A stretch of 64,000 nt of DNA from Craterostigma plantagineum. Its lineage: Eukaryota; Streptophyta; Magnoliopsida; Lamiales; Linderniaceae. Made by a program: the position numbers and the translations under genes. The stretch lies in contig JAPQWV010000017.1 in assembly GCA_027422505.1 (NCBI GenBank), positions 11,471,501 to 11,535,500 of the forward strand, in the 5' to 3' direction. A model generated the notes under the pieces. It searched no databases. It was not told the origin of the DNA and worked only from the letters and a program-made list of their open reading frames with translations. This document shows, piece by piece, positions 35,463 to 46,574 of this stretch (positions are counted from its first letter, which is position 1; the number at the start of each line of letters is the position of its first letter).

Positions 35463-35795
35463 ACTGGTGGTCTACCTGGCTCATGCGATCAGTATATGCT
35501 ACCATCGATGTGGTAGGTCCACCTGGCGTAACCGACCAGTATTTGCTACCAGTATAGGAGGTCTGCCTGGCGTAAGCGACCAGTATATGCTACCAGTGGT
35601 CTGGTAGGGCAGCCTGGCGTAAGCGACCAGTATTTGCTACCAGTGTGGACCCGGATGCGATGTGAGGTGATGTGATGTTTGAGAGTTTGTGATTGAGACT
35701 GGTAGGTCAGCCTGGCGTTAACGACCAGTATATGCTACCAGCGGTCTAGTAGGGCAGCCTGGCGTAAACGACCAGAAATTGCTACCAGTATGTAT
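35463..35795. repeat. Stem-loop repeat array in 5' LTR of gypsy B
   Basis: About six units of 40-48 bases, each built as CTGGTAGG-x-cagcctggcgtaagcgaccagtat-x-tGCTACCAG with changes. Each unit starts with CTGGTAG and ends with its complement CTACCAG, so each can fold alone. A spacer of about 50 bases separates units four and five. Confidence 0.85.
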
Positions 35796-36257
35796 TATCT
35801 GAGCGTGGACCATGATACGATATGAGATTGTGAGATCTGATAGATTGGGATGAGGATGAGCATGCATTTCTTGTGAGGTATTTTGGGACGGGATTCGAGT
35901 GAGAGTGCGCACTAAATTCACGCATATTTTCACCTACTGAGTAATAGCTCAGGGTTTACGTGTTGTAGGTACCGAACACGATGCCGATACACGTCGCGGA
36001 TGAGGCGGGCTGACGGCGGTGCTCCACATACTTTTGAGGGCGAGGCTGTACATGGATGCGACCTGTGGAACGATGTTAGGATTAGTAATATTTTGATGTT
36101 TTGGGGCTGCGACCCATGTACAGTAGCGGCAATGTAGACAAATATTTTGATGTAATATATATTATTTTAGGAAAAAGTTTTGTTAGACGGGTCTTCCGCG
36201 ACTTACATTGCGAAAATCCGCCACTAATTAGTATCAGAAAGCGAGGGTCGTCACAGG

Positions 36258-36269
36258 TGGTATCAGAGC
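36258..36269 (+). promoter_or_regulatory. Primer-binding site of gypsy B (tRNA-Met)
   Basis: TGGTATCAGAGC, the complement of the initiator tRNA-Met 3' end, two bases inside the 5' LTR border. Confidence 0.9.
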
Positions 36270-36409
36270 TTAGGATATAGATTCTGTAGACTGTCCATGC
36301 ACGGTCGCTCAAAAGCGTGGAGGATCAGCCTTGCCTGTAAGTTTTATGTTTAACAAATTTATGTGATTATAATATTATGCTTGTCTATGTGACTGATTGT
36401 AGTAAGAAA

Positions 36410-37371
36410 ATGCCAAGAGGACGTAGAGAATATGGCGAATCTAGTCGTAGAGCTGAACCCGACTCCCCTACAACTGAACGAGACTCAACAATCGTGCGAC
36501 TAGTCGAGCTGATCCAACGACAATCGAATCAGATCAATCGCCATTCGGATCAAATCAGCGAACTCATTCAGACTCGAAGTTTGCTTGAACCTCGTCCGAC
36601 TCCACAACCAGAGCGCGTGGAAATTATAGGAGAGCGGTTTAGGAAAATGAACCCCCCAACATTCTCTGACGCAACCGACCCTACTATGGCCGAGGATTGG
36701 TTGCGAACGGTTGAGGACATGTTCCTGTATAGCCGAGTCCCCGAAAATGTAAATTATGTGCTATTTCAATGCTTCGAGGGAATGCGAGGCTTTGGTGGGA
36801 TACCATCAAAATCTTGGAAGACCCGATGACTATGCTGTGGGAGAGATTTACGAAATTATTCCACGACAAGTACTTCATGACCTATGCTCGAACTCGGAAG
36901 ATGAACGAGTTCATAAACCTCAAACAAAGCGAGAAATCTATTGCGGAGTACATTCGTAAGTTTGAGGAATTATCCCGTTTCGCCCCCCACATGGTGACAC
37001 CGATGTTTTGAAGATAGAGCGATTCCATGTAGGTCTCAAACCTGAGATCTACCGAGACGTTAGCATGGCGGGAATACGAGACGTGACGTTCGCTCAAGTA
37101 GCAGAACGAGCGCTTATCGCGGAACAGGCGGAGGCCCAAATTATAGAAGCGCGAATGGCGAAGAGGAAGGCGGAGAACCAGCCAAGTCGAGAACAACGAC
37201 AAATATTTGAAATGGGCCCAAATAATAATCAGAACAATCTTCAGGGGCGACAGAATTGGCGGCCGAGGCCAGATCAGGGAATGACTAATCCTCCAATCCA
37301 GACATCGAAAATCATCCCACAATGCCAACAATGCGGGCGCTACCATGTGGGCTTTTGTTATGGCCCAGGGC
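36410..37371 (+). pseudogene. Gypsy B gag, first part
   Basis: The start at 36410 gives MPRGRREYGESS, an N-terminal Gln/Ser/Arg-rich segment, then the retrotransposon gag domain: MNPPTFSDATDPTMAEDWL, LRGNARLWWDT, and KSIAEYIRKFEELSRF. Two indels (about 36765 and 37000) shift the frame. The third frame holds GLKPEIYRDVSMAGIRDVTF and a Cys/His pair (CQQCGRYHVGFC), the first zinc knuckle half. Copia C interrupts the next codons. Gag forms the cytoplasmic particle; this copy cannot make full-length protein. Confidence 0.85.
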
Positions 37372-37666
37372 TGTAATTCCAGATTATCCAAGAACACTTC
37401 AACAGATTTAACCTTCGTAATATTTGAATAGTGTGCTATATAGGTTTACTGTTGAATACGTGAGGGTTTTGCAAATAGAAAACTTGATTAATGCTTGTTA
37501 GGGTTTAAGCTTAAATACCTTGTGAGGTATTTAAGCCCATTGGGCCCCTAACAAGCCCATTACAAATACAACCCTAGTACAAAAATAAAACATCTATAAA
37601 ATGCATAGAAAAGAAATTACAAGACATAGAAATAATATTTTGGACACTTCTAAAATATTCCTAACA
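37372..37666 (-). mobile_element. 3' LTR of copia C
   Basis: 295 bp, identical to the 5' LTR. Followed on the plus strand by ttctccccctaag, the complement of the polypurine tract. Confidence 0.95.
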
Positions 37667-37782
37667 TTCTCCCCCTAAGTGTCCAAATTACAATCAAGCA
37701 AATAAACTAAGTCTTCATTTCTTTTTCTTCGAGCGAGGTGGAGGTGGAGGTTCTCTATGAGCCAAGTAGGTCTTCCTGAATC

Positions 37783-40700
37783 CTAAGGCAGTCTCGAACT
37801 GTTGTCGTTCCGAAGAACGATCCGATATCTGATCTTCTCGATGAGTTTCCGTAGGACATCTTTCTCTTCCAGTTCTGTTCCTTCTAGCTTGTCATCTTCG
37901 GAAACTGTCTTCTTCTTAGCCCGAAGTTGGTTGAGGATAATCTTCAATGTTCCATCTGAGAATTTGGAGATCTCTGACAGAAGTAGCACCTGCTTCACTT
38001 TCTTCTGAGCTTGAAGGTAAGTGACCCCTGGTTGTGGTTCAAGGAAGATAAATCCCTCTTCATACTTTTCGAGATCCTTATATCTGTTGTCTGGACGTGT
38101 CAGGTTGACCTTGCTCATATTGCTTTCTAAGGCCATTTGGAAGTCATGAGCAGCAAAATACTTGACCTGTCTCAGCATACACTCTTTGATAGCTCTATAA
38201 CCATCTCGCCTTGTGTGAGTGTCAAGGGGAAACTTATTGCGATAAATATTGTAGAGCTTGTTGAGTTCGCCCAGTGGAAGATAGGGAAGATCTGCTTCTG
38301 AATATTTTACAATTTTCCTGTCATATCGATCAATAACAAAGACAGGGCCTACATATCTACCTACCGCCCATTCGACATCCACAACATCACAGATGGCCGA
38401 TTGATCTCTCATGTACTTCCTGTATTGATCTCTATTAATTCCTTTCTTGGCCGTGACTTCCCAGAGCATAATCTGATGGCTAAGTCCCCTATACGTCCCT
38501 CTTAGGTGCTCAAGGCCTCGAAGATTCAGCTTGTTGACTCCCTTTATTTCTTCTTCCTTCCTCCAGATCTTTGGATATAGATCCTCAAGAAAAGGTGCCT
38601 TGATCTTCGCATTTCTCCAACGAGTTTCTATGAACTCATAGCCTGGTGTTGGTTCCTCGGGCACCTGATGCTGAAGGAGTTCTGGAAGTTCTGGAAGATC
38701 TGCCTCAGGATTTTCTCCTTGCTCCTCTTCCTCTCGCTCGATGAAGCAGAAGTCTGCTGCTGCCGCCTTTAATAAATTACGAACGCTTTCAATCCTTAGG
38801 CGGGACTCTTCTGCTGTCTCTGTTCTCGTCATCCATTCCTCGTCTAAGATATATCTGTCAATGTAGTCTTGAGGATCCTTTTGACGAGGGGTTGTAGTTG
38901 CTTGGACTGGTTGGGTGGAGATCCTCGAGGGAGCAGACTCGACTTCACCAAGGGAGGTTGTCTGGTTCGGCCCTGGTGTAGCTTGTCTGCCACTGGAGGA
39001 CCTTGGTGGTCGATTAGGTGGTCGTGACGAACTGCCTCCACGCGTTTGAACCCCGCGTCCTCTGCTTCTTCCGCCGCGAATAAGTTGGTTCTCGGTCTCT
39101 TGCTACTCTCCCCCTCAGGACGATCCTGGTCGTCTGGATCGTCGTGACGACGTTTCTGACTGGGGCCTTCTTGGCGGCATGTGTCAGTCGGTATGCTCGC
39201 ATCATGAGGTGGGATGATGCCACCTGCGATCAGCTTCCTGTAGAGGTCTTCTTCTTCAATGCTTCGTCTGCTGTCGAGTTCTATTATGCGAGCAATGCCA
39301 ACGTCAAAGAGTTCAAGCAGAGGCACTGTGTACAAGTTAGGTATCGTCGGGTTGCGTGGTGGCAGGGTGAGAAGACGAGGAAGTACCGGCTGTTGAGGAG
39401 GAGGTTGGTCAGATATGGGAGCCTTCCCTTTGTCGGTGGAAGTTGCTTGAACCGCCTCCTTAATAAGACCTTTGACCCTTGGTAGGGTTACAGTCTCGAA
39501 GAATTCGAACAGCCGATTCTCCAAGTAGGCAGTCGTCACCTGTGTTGGAATTGATCCGGCACCACTAGAGGTAGCCGTTGGCACACGTTCAGAACGAGGT
39601 TCTGGACGGCGGCCCTCGTCACCCGAAGTTCGTGGAACTTCGGGGTCCTTGGGTCTTCCGACCTCTCCTTGCGACACATCTTTTGGAGATGGTGCTCGGG
39701 TCGTTATGGCCTCGTCAGTGTGACGGGCTTGGGTGGAGCTATCTCCGGGATCGCCAAGGCGTCCCGTTAGCACGCGTCCAAAACTAGGTTCTGTACGGTG
39801 GCTCGCGGATGGTGAGCTGCTGAAATCATCACCATCTGAGAGACTTCCGTCCAATCCTTGAAGAGCCTCTATTTGGGGCTCTTCTATGAACGTTGAGGCC
39901 TGAGGATCAGGCAGAGGCTCGGTCCGTGTCACGGAAATGGGAATTTCTCGAGTTGGTACAGACACAGGAACCGAGCTGCGGGAGGTTTGGGGTGGTTCGT
40001 GTTGCGTTGAGACACTTGTCTGTTGGGAGACAAGTGAATGGTTTGGTGGGGTTTGCTCATGCGTCGTTGGGTCGATTCGACGTCTTCTATCCTAGGGATT
40101 GACCCGGCTTTTTCTGACTGAGGTAGTGCAGTAGTAGTGATCTCTGGAACATCCATTAGTGGTTGTTCAATTTGTTCGGCATGTGGTTGTTCCTCGAGTG
40201 ATTGTTCAGGTATGGTTTGTTCAGAGGATGGTGGTGGTTGGTCAGGGATTGCTTCTTGAGATGTAGTCTGTTGTGGGTGTGGGATAGATTCAGTTTCTGT
40301 GGTTTCTCTCAAGATCTCACTCTCTCTTTCTCTCTCGCTCATTTCAGCTCTCTCTGTTTCACTAACCCCTGGGTTAGACTCAGGTGGGTTGTCCTGTGTC
40401 GTGGGGTGAGGAACTTTGTAATTTCTGCAATAGGCATCGATATGGTCGGGGTTTGCAAGAACGAGTAACTCGTGAGGGATTGGCATTGCCTTGCGCGAAT
40501 ATTTCTCATCAGTCTTTCCCTTCTGAAGGTAGCGCAGTTTGGGTGGGGTGAAATTTTCTTCTACTGGTCGTGATGGTATTCCCGGTGTTGTAGTCAGAAA
40601 ATGATGGATGATAAGTGAGAACCACCGGGGATATGGCAAATTCTGTGGCTTTTTGGACTTAGTTCGTTGGTAAAGTTGGTCGTCGAGATCTGTGGTGATA

Positions 40701-41347
40701 AGTTTGGCAAAGTCGTAATTTCTTCGAAACACGATCCCATGGAAGATCCGAAGAATTGTGATATTGCATCTATCCCATCCTGAGTGCTTGGGTGAGAAGC
40801 ACTTATTGACAAATGCGAAGAGCGTTCGCCACGGATGCGGGATCATGGAATTCTGAAAATGGGAGACAAACTTGATCGGCGTGTAGTATCCCATCCTCAT
40901 CATGTCCTCCAGGAGCTCATTTTCGGAAGCCTCAGGTTCGTATTGAGGTTGACTTGGCATTCTTAGAATACTACGAATGAGTTCCTTTGTGATGGTGACA
41001 GTCTCAGATGCGATTTGGGCCTCGTAGTAGATGCTATTATCTTGGGCAATTTTGGTCTTCATTGTCCCCCAGAATTGTTGAAGGTAAACGGTAGGAACTT
41101 GGACCGAGGCGGAGAAGGCATACCCAAGATGGTGATTCCTCAGAATGGATATGATGATTTCGTCCTTGCACTTGAATGTATGCAGGTCGAGTTGGAAATT
41201 ATTATCTTTGGTTGTTATCCATTTCGAAGTTGGGTAGACTAGATCCGTAGGTGGGTAGGTCATATCCGTAGGTGTCGTCATCCTTTTTTTTTTTTTTTTA
41301 ATTTTTAACACCGGGAAGTGCTGCTGAGACTGCAAGAAGAAGAACAA
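37783..41347 (-). CDS. Extra coding region after pol in copia C, function unknown
   Basis: Three long frames in series (41347-39929, 472 codons; 39965-38844, 373 codons; 38832-37783, 349 codons) look like one protein of about 1170 residues broken by two indels (near 39945 and 38870). Three parts can be seen. An N-terminal block contains NFQLDLHTFKCKDEIIISIL and VPTVYLQQFWGTMK. A long Pro/Ser/Thr/Glu-rich middle holds basic clusters (SQKRRHDD, SSKRPRTN) like nuclear signals. A C-terminal block has DYIDRYILDEEW, YSEADLPYLPLGELNKLYNI and KYFAAHDFQMALESNM. No convincing membrane segment or signal peptide is present, so envelope function is not supported. Both conserved ends recur in the diverged element E (55.6-58.3 kb). 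It is in sense orientation, between RNase H and the 3' LTR, where SIRE elements carry an envelope-like gene. Confidence 0.8.
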
Positions 41348-41479
41348 AAGAGGTTAGAGACGTGATATTATAACAATTGAATATCAATAGAGAATGTTGT
41401 TTAAGTAAGGGCTTTTTTTTTTTTAAAAAAAATCCGTTTAGAAAAGATTTGGCCTATTCCTGTTGGGCCCATTTATGTT

Positions 41480-42730
41480 TAACGAAATATTTTGTCCGAA
41501 AAATTTTTTAAGTATGGATTGCGGGTTGATCAAAGGAAGTTGGTGATTTTGCGAGTTTGCGGATTATATATTGCGAATTCTGCGAGAAGTTTGAAAATGA
41601 ACACTTTTGCGAATTCTGAAATGCGAGCTCAAAGGTTTGCGGGTTGAGTTGAAAAAGACTGGACTACGGGTTAAGTTGAAAGAGACTTTGCGAATTGAGT
41701 GTTGCGAACGCCAATACGCAAAGTGTGTCTTGCGAATATTTGAATTCGTATACCTAGAATTCGCAATGTAAAGAAAATTTAAATTCGCAAAGTAGAGCGG
41801 TTTGCGGGTTTGACTAAGTCAAGTCAGTTTGAACTTTACAAAGCAGAAAGTTTGCGATTCCGACAAGATTCGCAAATTGACCAGGTCAAACAAAGGGATC
41901 GCAAAGCCGCAAAGTGAGTAATTCGCGATCTTTGAATTTGCGAATTATGTAGTCAGACGGTCAAAGCCGCAAAGTGAGTAATAAGATAGTTTGAAAATAA
42001 ACACTTTTGGACCCGCAAAGTTCCATTTTGAAGAATCAAAAAAAGATACCCCCTCTTTTTATTAAAAAGATTTCGAACCCAGAAAAAAAAGAAAACCTCG
42101 ATTTGAAAAACCCGATTTGAGAAGATAAACTCGATTTCAGTACATAAATCAAATAAACAAACGCAAGTTATCACTAAAAACTACAACATTTCTACAGGAA
42201 CCAACTGCAAACCACCTGTTCTTCGAGAAATCAATCCTGTGATTTAAGAAAAACAATCGTTAAACAAGGAAAAGAAAGAGAGAGTTAAAGCAACGTTGCA
42301 GACATACCACAGAGAAGACGCGAGTATGCGACAGTAACAATTTGAGCACTCAACCACAGAAAATGCAAGCTATAATGGAAGATTTGATGAACGGGATTCG
42401 CGAAGAAGGGGTTTGTGATTTGGGATTTGTGTTTTGCGAGTTCAGTTTGCGAATTGATAAAATAATAAAATAATAAAAAAAACTTCGCGGGCCTAAAGTG
42501 TGAACCCTAGTTTAGAGCTGGGCTGTAAATTTTTGAAGTAAAGGCCCACTAGATTGCGAATTCGAAGTAGATTGCGAATTCAAAGTAGATTGCAAAGTCG
42601 CGATGGTTTGCGAATAGATCAGTTCGCGATTTGAGAGCTGTGAGTTCGCAATTTTACTCATTGACTGGTCAAAATTGGAGATGATTCGCGAATTGAGCTT
42701 TTGATTCTCAAATGAGTACAGTTTGCGAAT
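41480..42730. repeat. TTGCGAA-word spacer of copia C
   Basis: The noncoding spacer upstream of the extra coding region is filled with ttgcgaa, gcgggtt and tcgcaaa words at irregular spacing. It is the same vocabulary as the gag leader at 49.9-50.6 kb, partly on the opposite strand. No open frame above about 70 codons is credible here. Confidence 0.8.
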
Positions 42731-42970
42731 CTTAATCCTAATACTTGATTTGCAATAAAATTTTAGAAATGACCCAATTCAATCACAAGGATCAAATCAA
42801 GTAATCTAGAAATGACCCAAATCAATCACAAGGATAATATCAAATCTATGGATTTTTAAGATCGATTTTCATGATACGGTATCCTTATTGGAGAAGGAAA
42901 AGAAACGTCACCTTAGTCAAAAATTCGTCTTAATGTCGGGACAATAAATGACGTAAGTTTCCTTCGTGTT

Positions 42971-42979
42971 TATAAATAG
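42971..42979 (+). promoter_or_regulatory. TATA box on the antisense strand of copia C
   Basis: tataaatag, a consensus plant TATA box, lies 80 bases before the ATG of the small plus-strand frame. A start about 30 bases downstream would give a leader of about 50 bases. Its orientation is opposite to the element's own genes. Confidence 0.5.
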
Positions 42980-43050
42980 ATAGGTCTCTAATCTCATTGA
43001 AGTACCTTACATCTAAGAACTAACTCATCTCTTATTTTTCGCGTTAATAG

Positions 43051-43224
43051 ATGAATTGGCAGAAGCAGGAAGAAAAGAAGAAGCTCGAGGAACATGCAGA
43101 GTTAAGACGTAACTTTGAGCATAATTTGGATATGCTGGTTATTGAGATTTGCCTTCTTTTGAGCTTATTCGTTGTTTTACTTGCTGTTCTGCTTTGGGTC
43201 TTCATCGGGCATATGAGTTTTTAA
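43051..43224 (+). CDS. 57-residue putative tail-anchored membrane peptide, antisense in copia C
   Basis: An ATG frame of 57 codons plus TAA. The N-terminal half is charged and helix-prone (MNWQKQEEKKKLEEHAELRR). The C-terminal half is one long hydrophobic segment (IEICLLLSLFVVLLAVLLWV) followed by a short FIGHMSF tail. The layout is that of a tail-anchored protein. A TATA box lies at 42971 with a short pyrimidine-rich leader, and no ATG intervenes after the predicted start site. It is antisense to the copia genes, between RNase H and the extra coding region. I know no family for it. The chance of a random 57-codon frame is not negligible, but the promoter and clear two-part architecture favour a real gene. 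Confidence 0.5.
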   Translation: MNWQKQEEKKKLEEHAELRRNFEHNLDMLVIEICLLLSLFVVLLAVLLWVFIGHMSF

Positions 43225-43333
43225 GAGTTATCTGCGTATTATGTGTTTGAGAGAGTTGTTCGTGTTTTGAAGAATTTATAAGAGTTATCTGCGTATTATG
43301 TGTTTGAGAGAGTTGTTCATGTTTTGAACAAAT
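43222..43333. repeat. Tandem duplication of about 57 bp after the antisense frame
   Basis: Two nearly identical copies of 'aagagttatctgcgtatt ... gagagagttgtt' follow the stop codon of the antisense frame directly. They differ by only one or two bases, so the duplication is recent. Confidence 0.85.
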
Positions 43334-43674
43334 TTTACGTTTTTGTAGAAAAACTCCCCCTAGATGCAATGCCTATCGATTATCTTAAACATTAAATGAT
43401 TGATAATGCCTATCGAGTATCTTAAAAAAAAAACTATTGATGAGTTCACTTACTCCCCCTCGATGCATAGATATAGCATTTCTCCCCCTCGATGTATTAC
43501 GCCATCAGCATTGGCGCTACATCGACTTATTGGACACAAAAAGATTTATTGAAAATTAAAAACTAAAAAAAAAACTAAAGTCCTAAATAAATGGTTAACA
43601 TAACACACACAGAATAAGAGAAGTGAAACATAGCAAATAGATAAATAATGAACTGTAGGAAGGCAGAATCGAGA

Positions 43675-45216
43675 TTAAAAATTGAGGTTCAACATGCCTA
43701 ATTTTGCAACTAAGAATTGAAAGCGTTTTTCATCCAATGCTTTTGTAAGCAAATCGGCTAGTTGAAGCTCTGTATTGACAAAGTACATTTCTATTATGCC
43801 TCTTTCTACATGATCCTTTATGAAGTGATAGCGAAGATCTATGTGCTTAGTGCGTGAGTGATGTACAGGATTACAGGTAATAGCGATAGCACTCTTGGAA
43901 TCACAGTAAATAGGAATTTTATTTAGATCAAACCCGTAGTCCCGTAGCTGAGATCTGATCCACAAAATTTGTGAGCAGCAACTTGCTGCAGCGACGTATT
44001 CTGCTTCCGCCGTGGAAGTTGACACACAATTTTGTTTCTTTGAGGCCCAACATACAAGTTTATCGCCTAGGAATTGCATATGTCCAGAAGTGCTTTTCCT
44101 GTCCAGTCTGCATCCTGCAAAATCTGCGTCAGAATAGCCTATTAGTGTCATACTTGAGTTTTTAGGATACCACAGTCCAAGGTCTGGTGTTCCTTTTAAA
44201 TACTTCAAGATTCTTTTGACAGCATGAAGGTGCGACTCCTTGGGATTAGCTTGAAATCGTGCACATAGACATGTAGAGAATAAGATATCTGGTCGACTGG
44301 CAGTGAGGTAGAGCAGTGATCCAATGATCCCTCTATAATGAGTAACATCTACAGGTTCACCAAGGTGATCTGCATCCAGTGAGCATGAGGTGGACATAGG
44401 TGTGCTCGATGATTTGCTCTTGTCGATCCCATATTTTCTGAGAATATCATGGATGTACTTTGACTGATTGATGAAGATCCCATCCTGAAGTTGTTTGATT
44501 TGTAGTCCGAGGAAGAATGACATTTCTCCCATCATACTCATTTCAAATTGCGATTGCATCAGAAAGCTAAATTCTTCACAAAGTTTAGGATTAGTAGAGC
44601 CAAAAATGATATCATCCACGTAGATTTGCACAAGCATAATATCAGAATCATTTTTCTTTACGAACAGTGTAGTGTCAATTTTTCCTTTAGTGAAGCCTGA
44701 AGAGATAAGAAAGTCGGAGAGCACCTCATACCAGGCCCTTGGAGCTTGTTTAAGTCCGTACAGTGATTTGTCGAGTTTGTAAACAAAGTCGGGATGATCA
44801 GCATTGAGAAATCCGTCTGGCTGTGACACATACACTTCTTCTTTCAGAATTCCGTTCAAGAAGGCTGTTTTTACGTCCATTTGATAGACTGTAAAATCTT
44901 TGTTTGCGGCGTATGCAAGGAATAATCGAATAGCTTCGATTCTGGCTACAGGGGCAAACGTTTCATCGTAATCAATTCCTTCCTGTTGATTATATCCCTT
45001 AGCAACGAGCCTGGCTTTGTTTCGAATTACAACACCATCTTCATCCTTTTTGTTTTTAAATACCCACTTTGTTCCGATCACAGTCTTCCCTTTTGGACGA
45101 GGAACTAAGTTCCATACTTTGAGACGTTCGAATTGATTAATCTCCTCTTGCATAGCCACTATCCAGTTGGGATCCTGTAGTGCATCAACTACACGTTTAG
45201 GTTCCGTTTGGCTCAA
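43675..45216 (-). CDS. Copia C reverse transcriptase and RNase H
   Basis: A 513-codon open frame with all copia RT blocks: [37 protein letters not shown], the catalytic [15 protein letters not shown], and [13 protein letters not shown]. RNase H follows with [20 protein letters not shown] and [18 protein letters not shown]. It is intact and ends at the normal family position. The frame is open upstream to about 45400, where a shift separates it from integrase. RT copies the genomic RNA into DNA from a Met-tRNA primer. Confidence 0.95.
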   Translation of the reverse strand: MSQTEPKRVVDALQDPNWIVAMQEEINQFERLKVWNLVPRPKGKTVIGTKWVFKNKKDEDGVVIRNKARLVAKGYNQQEGIDYDETFAPVARIEAIRLFLAYAANKDFTVYQMDVKTAFLNGILKEEVYVSQPDGFLNADHPDFVYKLDKSLYGLKQAPRAWYEVLSDFLISSGFTKGKIDTTLFVKKNDSDIMLVQIYVDDIIFGSTNPKLCEEFSFLMQSQFEMSMMGEMSFFLGLQIKQLQDGIFINQSKYIHDILRKYGIDKSKSSSTPMSTSCSLDADHLGEPVDVTHYRGIIGSLLYLTASRPDILFSTCLCARFQANPKESHLHAVKRILKYLKGTPDLGLWYPKNSSMTLIGYSDADFAGCRLDRKSTSGHMQFLGDKLVCWASKKQNCVSTSTAEAEYVAAASCCSQILWIRSQLRDYGFDLNKIPIYCDSKSAIAITCNPVHHSRTKHIDLRYHFIKDHVERGIIEMYFVNTELQLADLLTKALDEKRFQFLVAKLGMLNLNF

Positions 45217-45344
45217 GAAACAGGTGAAATTACATTCATTTGAATGTGTTCTTCTAGTCGTTACTCCTGTATTGGGATCTCCTATTATTTGATCTGTAGG
45301 ATGATGTCGGATCCATTTCTTTTCGTGGGGTAATGTCGTTTCGT

Positions 45345-46562
45345 CTATTTGGGATTCCTCACTGAGTGGATAGTCGATTGCAGACCCGGTAATGTTGCCG
45401 GTTGAAGTTGAGAGGAGGTCTCTGTCTGCGTTGTTGTCACAGTTGTTGGGGGTGAGGCTTCTGAATCTGAGGGAGGAATTGTCTGGTTAGGAGTAGGTTC
45501 TGAGTCATGAGTTGACGAACAAGGACTGGATTCATTATTTGGAATGGGATCGGTGGATGGTCTTGTCTGATTTTTAGATATATAAATATGCTCAAAAAGT
45601 AGATCCAGATCCAGTTCCTCTTGAGCTCGTTGAGTGAAGCGTGTGGGGTTGCTTTGTTTAGAATTATCAGTTGATTGTTGATCTGGCGTCAAACTCCCTT
45701 TGTCCGAACCCGGTTTTGAAAGGTTCCGTTCAGAGGCATCTCTCGAACACTCTCCTTCTTCTGTATGAGAATGAATAAGGTGTGGTGTGCTAGTTACTCG
45801 TTCCAAACTGCTATGTCCAGTAGATGGTTCGAGTCCCTCATCAAAGGTGACATTTATACTTTCAATGATCATCCTTCTGTTCCTGAGAAAAATCCTGTAT
45901 GCCTTAGATTGCGCAGAGTAGCCCACGAAGATTCCTTCAGTAGCTTTTGGATCGAGCTTGGACTTGTCTTCGCGGTCGTTGGCGACGAAGCACTTGCATC
46001 CAAAAATTCGAAAATGGGCAATGTTGGGCAGTCTTCCATTTATAAGTTCATAGGGCGTCTTACCAAATCTTAGATGAATGTTTGTGCGATTCTGTGTATA
46101 GCAAGCAGTATTCATTGCTTCCGCCCAAAGGAAATGAGGTAGTGATGATTGAATGATCATTGTTCGGGCAGCCTCTACGAGTGTTCGATTTCGCCTTTCA
46201 ACAACCCCATTTTGTTGAGGTGAGATAGCAGAAAACTGATGAGTAATTCCTATGGATTCGTAGAAGTCACTGAGCTGTTGATTCTTGAATTCTGTTCCAT
46301 TGTCTGATCTAACTATTTGAACATTTCTCTGAAGTAGGTTCTGTGTTGTTCTGATTAGATTTGGAATATGTTCTACTGTCTCTGATTTAGTTCGTAAGAA
46401 ACGTACCCAAGTATATCGGGAATAGTCGTCGACGATAACCAGCATATACCGCTTTCCACTTATGCTTTCAGTTCGCATTGGGCCACACAGATCCATGTGT
46501 AAAAGCTCTAGAGGATGTTGAGTGGATGCAGTGTGTTTTGTAGGATGTGAAGCTTTCTTCAT
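45345..46562 (-). CDS. Copia C integrase
   Basis: The frame holds the integrase core: [20 protein letters not shown] (first Asp), VRSDNGTEF (second Asp) and [20 protein letters not shown] (Glu), so the D,D,E site is complete. It is followed by the copia [20 protein letters not shown] and FGCKCFV blocks and an acidic Ser/Thr-rich linker. It is in the same frame as protease but separated by one TGA at 46575-46577, which replaces the second Cys pair member of the HHCC finger (expected CSAC). A further frameshift lies near 45350-45390. Confidence 0.9.
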   Translation of the reverse strand: MKKASHPTKHTASTQHPLELLHMDLCGPMRTESISGKRYMLVIVDDYSRYTWVRFLRTKSETVEHIPNLIRTTQNLLQRNVQIVRSDNGTEFKNQQLSDFYESIGITHQFSAISPQQNGVVERRNRTLVEAARTMIIQSSLPHFLWAEAMNTACYTQNRTNIHLRFGKTPYELINGRLPNIAHFRIFGCKCFVANDREDKSKLDPKATEGIFVGYSAQSKAYRIFLRNRRMIIESINVTFDEGLEPSTGHSSLERVTSTPHLIHSHTEEGECSRDASERNLSKPGSDKGSLTPDQQSTDNSKQSNPTRFTQRAQEELDLDLLFEHIYISKNQTRPSTDPIPNNESSPCSSTHDSEPTPNQTIPPSDSEASPPTTVTTTQTETSSQLQPATLPGLQSTIHSVRNPK

Positions 46563-46574
46563 TTTTCCTTTCTC

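Larger units (their letters stand above)
33765..36255 (+). mobile_element. 5' LTR of gypsy B
   Basis: TG...CA borders; contains an expanded (AT)n at 34327-34374 that is nearly absent from the 3' copy (about 53053), and the CTGGTAG/CTACCAG repeat block at 35463-35795. A gap of about 70 bases relative to the 3' LTR occurs near 33860. Confidence 0.9.

Noticed and set aside
35463..35795. CRISPR-like array
   Set aside because: Repeat units are imperfect, variable in length, lack unique spacers of even size, and lie in both LTRs of a plant retrotransposon.
36882..37397. Minus-strand 171-codon gene opposite gypsy B gag
   Set aside because: Shadow of the gag coding strand; it crosses the copia C insertion border.
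37783..41347. Retroviral-type envelope gene
   Set aside because: Position fits, but no signal peptide, fusion peptide or transmembrane segment is visible in the deduced protein.
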